Assembly (NCBI GenBank): GCA_949128115.1
Contig: OX421966.1
Location: 67,267,416 to 67,331,415, forward strand
Direction: 5' to 3'
Length of the DNA: 64,000 bases
DNA from: Anaspis maculata
Lineage: Eukaryota > Arthropoda > Insecta > Coleoptera > Scraptiidae
Position numbers and translations under genes: made by a program
Part shown: positions 33,250 through 44,640 of the stretch, piece after piece
Position numbering within the stretch: the stretch's first letter is position 1
Layout: the number at the start of each line of letters is the position of its first letter
Notes under the pieces: model-generated
The model's database searches: none
What the model was told of the DNA's origin: nothing
The model's input: the letters and a program-made list of their open reading frames with translations, nothing else

Positions 33250-34580
33250 CATCTTAATTTGAAAATAATTTCAATACTTACTTGGTTTTCCATTGCTCTA
33301 TTACCTTTTTCATATCTTTAGAATTCGCAGATTTTTGAAATATCATTTTATTTGTTTCTTGAGATTATTAATTGTTAAAACTGGACCACACTCTTGTGGA
33401 AATAAAAACACGTATAATTTTTTGAAAAGACTAAGCACAATACCTTAATTGGGTACTTAGGTAGGTACGTTCCGTAAGTTTTTTTTTTCAATATTTTCCA
33501 AAGTTTATCTCAAGACTCGAAATTCTTTATTTTATTTTTTTATTATTACAGTAGCAGTTGATGAGTCTTCCATACCCGAATGAACCTGGATAGGATTTAT
33601 GCCTTCCAATCTGGGTAACCAATACCTACTAACGGTGAGTACCTAATTTATGCGAAATCAAACAACCAAAGTAAAATCAAACTGCATGTTTTATTAAAGT
33701 ACAATTCAATTACAAAATAAAAAAGTACAAATATACAGATTAAATATCGTTGCAATACACCATATCAAACAGAAAAAAATACATTTCCAATATGTACAAC
33801 ATTTGACTAAAAAAAATCGCTATGGACTGCGGCAAGACGCATCAAGCCACTCATTTTGCTCTTGCACCCTTGCCCAGTCCAGTTGGTAACCATTCGTGTG
33901 ACTAAATTCTAATCATAGTAGAGATAAGCTATTCCGCTATTTTATGGCTCATACTTTGAACTTGTTCGAGAGAAGTCTTTATACACAATAATTTACAAAT
34001 CATATAAAATCTCTATATCATAAAGGTAACTACAATATAACACGCAATTGCACTTAAGAACCTAAAGAGCATTTGGATAATAATAATAACGTTATTAAAC
34101 AAACAAAAAGAATCTTTCAAATAGGAACACAACAATAAAAACAATGTAATAGTAATAATATAAAAATAATAGTGTTTGTTTGTGTGGGGGTGTGCGCCTT
34201 ATTCATAAAATAGGAAAACGTTGACATTTTAGTGCTTCTTTTAAATATATTATAAAACTTATTTTTTATAGGTTAGAGAGGTGCTTTCGTAACGTACATA
34301 AATATAGGGAGTAGTAATAGTAGTAGTAGTAGTAAGTGTGTATGTGGTGTAAGGTGCGCTCTTAACTAACAGGGTTATACACAATCATATTAAAAAATAA
34401 AATAGTACAGAGGAACAAAAATAGTTTCGTCGTCGTTTCTTGCTTTCGAGCGAAATCAAAAATACTGATTCCGACTTGCACACGGGCATATTATAGGAGA
34501 CAAGCAGAGAGAGATCACACACTGTTATAACAATAATATAAATCTAAATGCAATAAAACTTCCTTATGAGCACTAACGGC
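33250..34580. other. AT-rich stretch, possible minus-strand 3-prime UTR
   Basis: AT-rich DNA with no frame of interest and a (TAG)n tract near 34,316-34,334. A minus-strand AATAAA lies near 33,690-33,700 and a plus-strand one near 34,552. The texture is like a long 3-prime untranslated region, but no coding exon is visible on either side, so this is only a suggestion. Confidence 0.2.
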
Positions 34581-35152
34581 CAGGGCTGGGCACACAAGTA
34601 TCGATACTTTCCATCGGCACTGGCGAGTCCACACAGTCCGGTCCAATAAAATATAAGGAGGAGATAAATAAGCGCCGCGCACAGTGCGAGGTGTTTATTG
34701 TGGGTTTCGCGATTGGAGATAATCGTGAGCTGGAATTTGCAGCAAAAATCGGCTGCTCCGAATCGAAAAAATCGATTCTTCGACGATTATCTGCCAGTTT
34801 TTCAGTTGCGTGTCAAAGCTACGCAGTATTTGATAACGGAATCGTGTTCTACAGGTCCGATTTAGTGAGAAACGGTACCAAACTCGGCTGGATTCGGATT
34901 TTTCAAAATAGTACTTTGCGCGTGTACCTTTTTTTTAGTAAAAAGTAGGTACTTTCTCGAAAATTTGAAATGGTACTCGAAATGGTACTTTTAGACTAAA
35001 AGTGCGAGTTTGGTGTCGTTGCCATACAAATCGCGGGCGCTGAACACGATTCCGCTATCATAAATTGCGTATGGAAGCAGTGTTGCCACCGCACGCAAAT
35101 TTACGCGTGCACTTGACAACGATTTCGATACTTGTGGCCTTATACACCCCTG
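34581..35152. mobile_element. possible hAT-like remnant, 0.57 kb
   Basis: The left end CAGGGCTGGGCACACAAGTA and the complement of the right end, CAGGGGTGTATAAGGCCACA, followed by AGTATCGA in both, form imperfect inverted repeats. I could not find a target duplication, so boundaries are uncertain. An 85-codon frame inside has no recognisable domain. Confidence 0.4.
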
Positions 35153-36440
35153 CCGTTCACATTTGATCTTTCGAACAGGCTTCGAAAACGTTGCAGGATT
35201 TTTTTCTTCACGACAAACCCAAATTTGGAAGCGTAATGCACAGAGGAAGCAATAAAAAAGTGCATCGGGCCTTAAGGCCTCTGTGCCCGCGCGCGCAGAT
35301 GATGCGATAGCACTAACTCATAATAAAGATAAACCCGAACGACTTTGCTTTATAACGTATATTATAATACGCAACAACACATGCTGGCCATGTACAGTCT
35401 TCCACAAGTAGGCGTTGAATGTAATAGCCGTGTTTTCCTTATAGCACTCGCATTTGCATTACAAAACTGTACACGAACCAGAATTGTGTGCTTGGCGCTC
35501 CGGTGCCGTGGTGCACTTTTCATCAGGTATATCACTTTCAGAGCTTCAAAGAGAAAAAAGCGATCACTAGAGTTACCTACTCGTGGCATCAAGAAAAAAA
35601 CAACAGAGCTTATCTGTAAAGTAGATAGCCAAGCTCGCCTACCCAGATTGATATTGAAGCAGTAGTAGGCATCATGTGTGTGTGTAAGCTATCTGACATT
35701 TGCGCATCGCGGCCCATCCCTGGAATGTGTAATTTCTAGATGCGCACGTCATGGGCGGGGTTCGAAGATGCTTTTTTGCAAAGATTGCGCTACGGTGAAG
35801 ATTAGGAAGCGCAATTGGGACACACGCGCGAGGCTTTGATTTTATCGAAACTAATAGGGGGCAAGAGTTCAAAGCACCGGGGTAGCCGCTGTGGAAGGGG
35901 AAGTGCAAGCTACTGAAATGATAGATATTACAAGGCGTGATAATTGATCATCAAAATGTACGCAATAATTGAAAAAAGTGTAAGAATTGTGGACGTTTAA
36001 GGAATTACCGTATCATTTCTACTCTAGCCTGGAACTGCCGAGCCGCTTATAAGGTGAAATTTGACAACACCCATTAGAATTGTGTCAAGTCTCCACATTA
36101 TATGCGAAATTGATTGTTTGATCATATACTGTTATAAATGAGTCCCCCTGAACGGGCTCAATTATTGTGTCCCGAAGCTGCAAAAAATTATTTATTTATG
36201 AGTTGGCATTTGAAACAATAACCTCTCAGCACGGCCTTGTCCAATTATGTCGGCGTATTATTGATTCTTAATTTGCATTACTGTCAATGGAGCAATTCGA
36301 GATGGTAATTAGGCGATATGCTTTATATTATAATTACTTGCTGCCTTGTTGCCTCAGATGTGCGTTTTATTGCGGCTCGATTTTATATGCCTGAGCCCGC
36401 AAGTTTATACCACTTACTGAATACGGCAATGTAATTTCTT
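35153..36440. other. no gene recognised
   Basis: A frame of 106 codons (35,345-35,665, plus) is Arg/Ser-rich at its end and matches nothing I know. The rest is AT-rich unique-looking DNA. Confidence 0.5.
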
Positions 36441-36523
36441 GCATATTGATGGCTTATTTACAATGGGACGTAGCCCTCAAGAAATTGTGAGTTACGTCCT
36501 ATTGCAAATGAGCCATCTTCATG
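36437..36523 (+). ncRNA. miRNA-like hairpin candidate
   Basis: Arms 36,448-36,474 and 36,491-36,517 form a 27-bp stem around a 16-nt loop. On the plus strand the stem has one A-C mismatch and three G-U pairs; on the minus strand the same three positions would be A-C mismatches. Outside a 3-nt internal loop four more pairs (GCAT/ATGC) extend the base. The size fits a pre-miRNA. A tiny MITE is the main alternative. Confidence 0.35.
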
Positions 36524-37199
36524 CTTTTGTCAAGTTTCTTGCACTGCTGTTAGACAATAAAATTGTCTGCTGAATCAAACATGCTCTGCTTTGCTTTGGC
36601 ATCAAACCAATAATCAACAAAAATTCAAGGTGAAAGGAAAATTGAATGAGAAGAGACATTTACTCCGTCTCATTTGAGGTACCCATCTTACACCACTCTC
36701 CCCTACTATATTTATCAGTTTGGGTTATCTCTTGAGAAGTATCCCAGTTTCATAACGTAGTATACTCTACGGAGTTCATTCGTCACATCTTAAGATTGCC
36801 GTGCAATGATTTGTAGTCGATAATCGGAACTGACTCAATGTGGCTCCTTTGCCCCTACCATCCATTTTTTATTTTCCGCGGAACTATAGGGCTAGTGAAA
36901 TATGTTTTGCAAATATTTTTGTCTCCAAATAACTTTCGCAATTTAATCAGCAGCTTTGGTTTAGATTTCCACTGTTAGAATGCGTGGGAAAACTTGGATT
37001 TTCCGGACGTGACAGAGATAAAAAGCTCAAAAAAAACCTTAAATGAGCCTCTTGGGAAGCTGAGTCGAGTTCAAGAAGCTGACTCAAGTTCTGAAAAGCT
37101 TACTGAAGTTTCTAAAAGTTTACGTAAATTCACCTCAAAGGTGATGGCGTTCAAAACGAAAAAAGCTTGCAATTTTGGAAAAAACTGAACTTCGATGTG

Positions 37200-39300
37200 G
37201 GCTTTAGTAGGGGAAAGGTGCACAAACTGGAGCAACTTTCTAAGGCTTTCGTCAGATTTCCAAATCAAATTGTCTCTCCACAAATTATATTCATTTTTCG
37301 AGGCAAATCTCACTTTTCTCTTTAAAATTGACCTTATTTAGGAGAAAGATACAGGCACAGAAAATTGTAGAAATTAATCGCTAAAAATGTTCAAAATTCA
37401 GCGTAGATTATTTTGAAAATATTTCTCACAGCGAAAAGTCTCCAAAAAACTTAAACTTTCCTCAGGCAAACTCACAATTCATTCAAATTTATAAGAAAAT
37501 ACAAAATTTTCGAGAAAAACAGAACTTTAATTACGGTAAACATATTAGAAGAGTAGTGCGCGAACTTGGACGGCATTTTGATATTCTGCAAAATCTTTGC
37601 CTTCTCGAATCAAATTGCCTCTGGGAATCTAGAATAATTTTTTTATGATTCCGATTTTTTTTAAAGTGGAATAAAAATTTTGGAAATTGATTCTAAAAGC
37701 TATAAAAATATCAATTTCGACTCAAAAATTAAATAAACACTGCAAAATTTCAGATCAATTTCAATTAGAATAGCAAAAAACTCTGGAAAAAGCTGAGCCA
37801 AGTTTTCCATAAGGCTCACTTTGGTGGCCTACTTTGCACCAAAGGCATACTTTGATGGAAGCATAAATAGTAGGGGAAAAGTGCACTAACTCGGCCAACA
37901 TTTTGGACTTTCGTGAAATCGATATTTTCGAATTGAATCATCCGTTGATGCAAACGCCTGTCTTTCGGTATTGATTTCCAACAATGTTCTGATTTCCTAG
38001 AAAAAAAATTAATTCAAGAAAATGAGTCAAGTCAAGTAGATCAGAATATTCCAGGCACATGAAAAAGCTTGGCGTTAATTGAAATGGCTTATACCGGGTG
38101 TTTATAAACGTTTGTTATCATATCGCCTTTGGAATCTCCTATCACTCTTTCAAATCGTGCCTTTCACTGCGACTTTTGGCCTGACCAAAGCCTGCCGCGA
38201 TCACAGACGTTTATAAACACCCGGTATTTTGAAATAGTAAAGTACTTCGTATAGAACTTCCCCAGCCATCTCGATGATCCATTTATTCTATTGTCTCAAG
38301 CATTCATTTTGTTTTCTGTCAAACTGACTTGACTTGACCTGAAAATCACTGGACTGTAGTGAATTCTGTCACTTTATTGTTTATTATCGTCGTAACTATA
38401 GTGAAACAGTGGAAGCCAGGTGATGAAGCACTTGACTCGTTTGTGAGAACAAGGTGTTTGGGCCCGCAATTATACTGCCCGAGGTGTGAAGCGCCGAGGG
38501 ATACAGCACTGCAAGGCAATGAAGGGAGAACTTGAACGGCATCAGGTTTCGCCAACAATGCTTATCTAAGCCAGAACATCAAATATGATTCTTATCAGGT
38601 CTGAATTCCAAGCTCGTGGTCTTTTTTATTATAATTATGATTAATTTCCTAAAAATCATCAAAATTCAACGCGATATATTTTTGAAATATTTTTTCCGGC
38701 TAAAAAGTCATGAAAAACTTTTAGCTTTCCTCAAAACACACACGAGTCATCCAAATCAATCAAAAAATACTCGAAGATTCGGAAAAAAACTATGATAGGG
38801 TAATAATTAGTGGAGGAGAGGTGCGCAAACTTGGACGGCATTTGATTTTGAACTTACGCAAGGACTTCAGCTTTATGAATAAATTTGTCTTTGGAAGCCT
38901 GGAGTGGTTTTTTCGAAATTTTGATCTTCCTAAAAACTCAAAATTTTCATTATTTTCCAGGAAAATGCAACAAAGCTGGTGGAAATGGATTCTAGAAAAC
39001 TTGAAAAACTGTGAAATTGAAAAAAAATTCAAGTCTGGCAAAAAAAATCTTGAAAAGAAATCCAAGCTAACTTTTTCATGGGACTTACGACTTTTATAAA
39101 AGCATAAATAGTAGGGGAGAAGTGCACAAACTTGGACAACATTTTGGACTTCCGCCAAGTCGAACTTTCAGAATCGAATTTTTTTGCTACCAACAGCTGT
39201 CTTTCAGACATGACTTTACAATTTTATAATTTTCTATTGAAATAATGAATATAACAAAATCAGTCAAGTCATGTAAATGAACAATATTCCAGGTCAGTGA
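37200..39300. repeat. ~330-bp satellite, partly in 1.24-kb compound units
   Basis: The marker sequence AGTAGGGGAAAGGTGCACAA followed by CTTGGACNNCATTTTGGACT recurs near 37,207, 37,550, 37,870, 38,812 and 39,109. The distances 37,550 to 38,812 and 37,870 to 39,109 (about 1.25 kb) show a larger duplicated unit. Sequence between markers is AT-rich and diverged. Short frames on both strands are not genes. Confidence 0.75.
38094..38224. mobile_element. 131-bp MITE with TA duplication
   Basis: Perfect inverted ends CCGGGTGTTTATAAACGT and complement, with TA on both sides (38,092-38,093 and 38,225-38,226). The paralogous satellite unit at about 39,330 reads TTCATATTTTCACG with no insert, which is the empty site. 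Size, ends and TA duplication fit a Tc1/mariner-type MITE. Confidence 0.85.
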
Positions 39301-42300
39301 GAAAAGCTCAGCGTTAATTGAAATCGTTCATATTTTCACGTAATAATTCCAATAAGTTCGTATAGAATCTTCCCAGTCATCTCAAGGATCCATTCACTGC
39401 CTTAAGTATTCATATTTTTCCTGTTAAACTGACCTGACTTGACCTAGCGATGGCTGGACTGTGGTGAATTCCAATATTCCCTTGTTTGTTATCGTCGTGA
39501 GTATAGTGAAACTGTGAAAGCCAAGTGATAAATCACTTGATTTATTTTGATCCAAAGTGTGGAAACAAAGCATTCAGGCCCGCAACCACACTGTCCGAGG
39601 TGCAAAGCACCGAGGGATAAAGCACTGCAAATGCCATGACCAGAAAACTTGAGCATTAGATTTCGCCAACAACGCTTATCGCACGTCAAATAGAATTCTT
39701 GTCAGGTATGACTTTCAGGCCCGTGAGCTTCAAATTCCCAGTTTTAGGCTTTGAAAATGAAGTTTGTGATAAGATTGCATTATTGAACAAAAGTACATAA
39801 TAGATTTTTGTGAAGTTATACGAGTTATACTTATTGACTGTATAAACAAGCAACAAATCTCCCGTAGCCAATAGGTAAGTGAGACATGTGGGAGATATTA
39901 GTAAAACAAAGTGCATACAGTAGAAGGAGGAAAAAATGCTGTTATTCCACTTGTGCAGAAGTGGAGGCTGGTAAGTGATGCTTTACACGTTCATCAAATG
40001 GATTTGTAGAATAAACGGCTTGAACCACCGGCGGAAAACTGAACCATTATTGTGTGGGTTAAAATCAAATCAAAAAGATTTTAGAAAGAAGAAAACAAGA
40101 GCAAAGTTTGAAATGAGTACTTTGCACACGGGGTGCGGAACGGAGCAGCAAGGGATTCTAGCGGCAAAGGCCCCCAACAAATTTTCTACTGTTTCATTAT
40201 TGATGTTCGCAAAATATTTCATTTACGAGCCACATATATGTAGGACGCAAACTAGTTGCTAAAAAGTAGATATACAAAAAATCTAAGTAGTGTAATTTTT
40301 CTCTCTAGTGCGGAAATTGATGATTTAACCTCAATCTTATACCAGTTAGATATGAGTTGCGCATAAAATGAATTATTGTGAAATCAAAGGCCGGAACCAT
40401 CATCAGCAAAAAACGGTTTCGTGTTGTATAAACCACATTGTTATATGTATTTAGAGAAAGAAAAATACTCAGCCAGGGTGCGGAAAACCGAGGGATGTGA
40501 ACAGAAAAGGCAATGAGCGACTTGTCCTTTTTATAATTTTTTCCCACAATATCTATGGAATTGATATGAGAAATTTTTGTTCCACCAAGCTGTTTCTATA
40601 ACGTGGAAGGCTTGTCTATGGTCTGTAGCCATGCACATTCCCAGGTGAGAAAAGATGTAGTTTTCTTCACTTGTGCTTGAATCAACGATTCAACCTGTTA
40701 TCCTCATCGCACTACTTTTTAATTAGGTACGAATTTCTAGGTACCTACAATTTGAGGCGGTTGATCCCAGCGATAAAAAATAAGTAGATGAAATATCAGG
40801 TATTCGACTGATGAGATGTAGGGGACCGACACGTGAGGTGCGAAGTACCGAGGGATAAAATCGGCAGCAAGGTTCAACGCTATAAGGATTTCACTTAAAA
40901 TTTCCATCTCAAGCCATTCATTCATGAGACATTATGAATGCTGACGTGACCTGACCCAACCTGACCTGATCTGACCTGATCTGACCTGACCCGCCTAGAC
41001 GTTCTAGTGCTAGTTTGAGCAACGGACGTTCTTTTATCACTAGTGCGAAAATGAAATGCGCCATGTATGTCACTATTATTGTACTACCTGCTGGAATAGT
41101 TGGAACAAAAACGAATGTGAATGAAAACTTCAAGATATCTATAGCGTGCAATGTACCCGAGGTGCGAAGCACCGAGGAATATGAATGACAAGAGCCACAA
41201 AACACCAACCAGTAGTGATGCAAAATCTTACGGAATACTTTATGGGCGTGCCATTTACAGAACGTGAGCTATGACTTCTAGTTAGATGTTTGGGACGAAA
41301 ATTGTTTTTTCTCAGCAGTGCGGGAATAAATAATTCAGTGTCTCTTCCATAACCCCACTTGAGCTTAGGCTTGCAGTGAGTTTGTACAATGGAAGACCGG
41401 AACCATTAGCAGAAGACTGTAATAACTAGGTTTCGTTGTGTCTGCTTACTGCCAATCGTACGACATTGCATACGAGGTGCAAAGCACCGAGTAATTTGAA
41501 CAATTGCGCATCACCTTATCCGTAATATTTGAATTATTCTCACTCCCAATGGAACGGTCGAGGAACAACTTGTTCACTGTACAATCTTTCGCGAATAATA
41601 TTTGCAAGTTGTTCATAGGTCGTGGAAGAACCACTTGTTGCCTCTAGTCGTAGGTACGGAGTGGAATGTATTTTTTGCACTAGTGCGAGAATGAACGGTT
41701 CCACCTTTCCCCTTTATCTTATTTGCGCATCAAGAATTTGTAAAATTGAAATTGGTGATTGATTCACTAACCAAAAGCGGGATCATCGTCCCGGAAACAA
41801 GATATGAACACGCGAGGTGCAAACCACCGAGGGGTAAGACCGACAAGGGTCCTGAAGAACTCGTTCATTGCTCGATATGTCACTCAAAATTTTCATCCAG
41901 ATACCTGCAAGCTGTTGAATAACTTGACCCGACCAGCTTAGTTACGGGTTCGAACAATCTTACTTCTCTCAGTACGGGGACCAAAATTAATCATGTTATT
42001 TGCCACTGTTGTATAATGAATGTGAAAAGTATCCTAAGTGGTTCTTGTTATTGTAACGGGTGTGGGATCGACAGTGATCATCAAAGCGCGAACTGTAAAT
42101 GGAACTTGATGGAAGACATCAAAAGAAATCTAACGTGAGGTTATATTTTCGGTAAGTGTGAATGCTGGCGAGTGTCAAGATTACCGAGCAATATAGAGTG
42201 AAGTAAGTACAGTAGTAAGTTATAATATTTATAGAGAATAGAAGAATGTTTTATAGACCTATGTGCGTATACCATTTGATTCCTACGAACTCTTAGTAAG
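38340..42300. repeat. ~320-450-bp satellite carrying the GAGGTGCGAAGCACCGAGG hairpin
   Basis: The conserved 19-bp box, an inverted repeat GGTGC-GAA-GCACC, occurs at 38,481, 39,597, 40,476 (poor), 40,835, 41,159, 41,474 and 41,814, usually followed by GGNATANNAANGACAA. A second box, CACTAGTGCGGAAATNAA, recurs near 40,305, 41,040, 41,312 and 41,682. Between boxes the units have little similarity. No genes. Confidence 0.75.
40946..40994. repeat. degenerate (CCTGA)n tract
   Basis: About ten pentamers of the CCTGA/CCTGAT type, i.e. TCAGG on the other strand, a relative of the insect telomere repeat TTAGG. Confidence 0.8.
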
Positions 42301-42314
42301 AGTAGCAGCCCCTT

Positions 42315-42370
42315 TCGGCGACATGGTGGAGGCGCCGGGTATCGACCCTGGTACTTTTCGGGACAATTTT
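42315..42370 (-). repeat. tRNA-like fragment
   Basis: On the minus strand CCAGGGTCGATACCCGG forms a T-arm-like hairpin with B-box-like GGTCGATACC, followed by CGCCTCCA like a tRNA 3-prime end. No A box or 5-prime half can be assigned. Confidence 0.25.
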
Positions 42371-44640
42371 ATTATTTGATTCCGGAATCAGTGGCTTGAT
42401 GAAACTTCGAATTGATACTCGTTTGGTCAGTTGAACAAAACAGTGATTTCCAAGTCTATTGCTCTGTATGTTTTATTGAATACAAATAATCCTGAAGTAA
42501 CGGATTTCAAACTAACTTTTCTGGATTATTGGAACTTTAAAAAATGATACAATTTACAGGAGCGCTTAGTTTTGATGAATGCAGCCATTTAGTGCTTTTT
42601 TTTGTAGAAAACATTGCTTGCAAGGTGCAAAATGTTAGGTGATATGAACGAAATTCTCAATTGGTTCACGATCGAATTTTCAACGAAAAATTGTTGTTTT
42701 TCCAACTGTCTTGTAGAACTGAGATTTGAGAGTCGCAATAGCAGAACGACAGCAATGGTTAGAGTAATGGAGTGGGAAAATTGCAAGAAATCAGAATAAA
42801 TTATTGAAACCGAGATTAAAACTGGCCTGAAAAAACTGAAGCCGCAGGTATATCTACCTAACAAAAAAAAGCAGCGCAAGCTGAACCGAGGAAAAAGTCG
42901 AATTGCATAACGCATTCCGCACCAAGTGAAAATGACTAGGAAACCGCTAAGTACGCACGCACACGGACGAAATAATAAAAACGTCACAACAACAAGAAAA
43001 AACGCCTCGCAAAAAAAGTAAAAACGCGCAAAGATGAAAGTGGATCAAACGACGGGAGAAATGACGAACGTGTCGTTTTGTACATCAGCCGCACACGGCC
43101 ATAAAACATTTTTGTTTTACACTAATTAACCTCTTGTTGCTCTTGTTAACGTTGTTATTTTCCGTTTCACTGTTTCACTTGTCTCCTTGTTTGCGTTTCC
43201 TATTATTCATGCACGGTACTAATTTTTTACACTTCTTCTTTCCTGCCCTCGCCTGTACTCGCAGAGTGGTAGGTAGAGGCATCTAAGCTGCAATCATTGA
43301 GAAACAATGAGTGTTATTAGTTCATGGCAGTGCCACAAGGCGGGGCGTGTCCGTGCTCCTTGAAACTACTGAAGGATAACAACGCCACCGTTATGTCTCA
43401 TCCTGTACCGTTTGAAATTTTAACTACATAAAAAAAATGAAGTGCTTTCGTGAGCTGGCTTCAGCGAGCGATTAATTAGTTGCCTCCGAGGGCGAGGTTT
43501 CTATTCAATAAATTGAAGACGAAACGAAAATTTTGAAATTGGATTGCTCAAGGCTGGTGATGAATCGTGATCCAGTGGCGTGTGCTATTTGTGATGATAA
43601 ATAAATAATCTAGCTCATACACGTACACAGCCACACACGAAATAATTCTTGTTGAGCTACAAATAATGTGACGTAACGATTGTGTTGTGTTATTATTATT
43701 GTATTATAAAAATATAATTTATTATTCATCATTTCCCCCGAGGGATATCCCGAGCTCGTAATGGAAAGACAAGCATGTCGAAATACGCGAGCGTGTGTGT
43801 AATTTTTTTTTATGCACACGGAGAGCTTAGAATTTTTTTCCAGTAATTTAGTGCATATTTGTGCAAATTTTCAGGTCCGCAGTCAATGGCGGTGTTTGTA
43901 AATATTTAGAAATGTGCCAAGACCAACAACCGGAACGCGTATAGAGCCACTGTTATAAATCGGTATAGTAAAAATGACGTGTGAAAAAACTAGGTGAGTT
44001 GAATGGTAAGGAACCGAAAAAAAGAGACGAAACGAAATAAGAGATGGAACACGAAAAGGAGATGGAACGAAAAAGAGATGAAGCGTAAAAATAATGTAGA
44101 TATACCATTGCCAAGTATTCACTCGTGTCAAATTAACGGGCTCCCGATCGAACATTAGAATAATTCGGTAATTTAAATTACTATTAGTTTAGCATTCCTA
44201 GCTCTGTGTCTGGTAATGTAATTTGCATCACTGGCCGGCCATCCTGATCTTGACTTTATACTTCATGTGAAGGTCTATGGATTATCGGGATGTGTACAGG
44301 GTGTTCCAGAATTTCTCACTGCAAAAACCGTAAAGTCCGCTTGATATGACGATCTTCCATGCAAGATTCGACTCTTTTCGCCCATCCCGCCCTCAAATTT
44401 GGAACGAGTAGCTGGATTCTGTTCAAATCTGTTTTATTCAAAAATTATGTCAATTCAGCCGAAATTCAATCAGTGAACCTTTTTTTGAAGTTTGGCTCTT
44501 CTGATATTTTTATCTCAGACAAAAAGTGGAGATGAACATGAAAATTAGAGCTTGCTGATAAGTAAACAGATGAGCAGGTGCATAAATAAAGACTTCATAG
44601 CCTATCAGCATCACGCTAAAACTGTCGACTGAGTAGATGA
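42371..44640. other. no gene recognised
   Basis: AT-rich DNA with short frames only. A single ACAGGGTGTTCCAGAATT near 44,297 looks like a transposon end, but no partner is present. Confidence 0.5.

Noticed and set aside
44290..44330. ACAGGGTGTTCCAGAATT as a transposon end
   Set aside because: No complementary end was found within a plausible distance.
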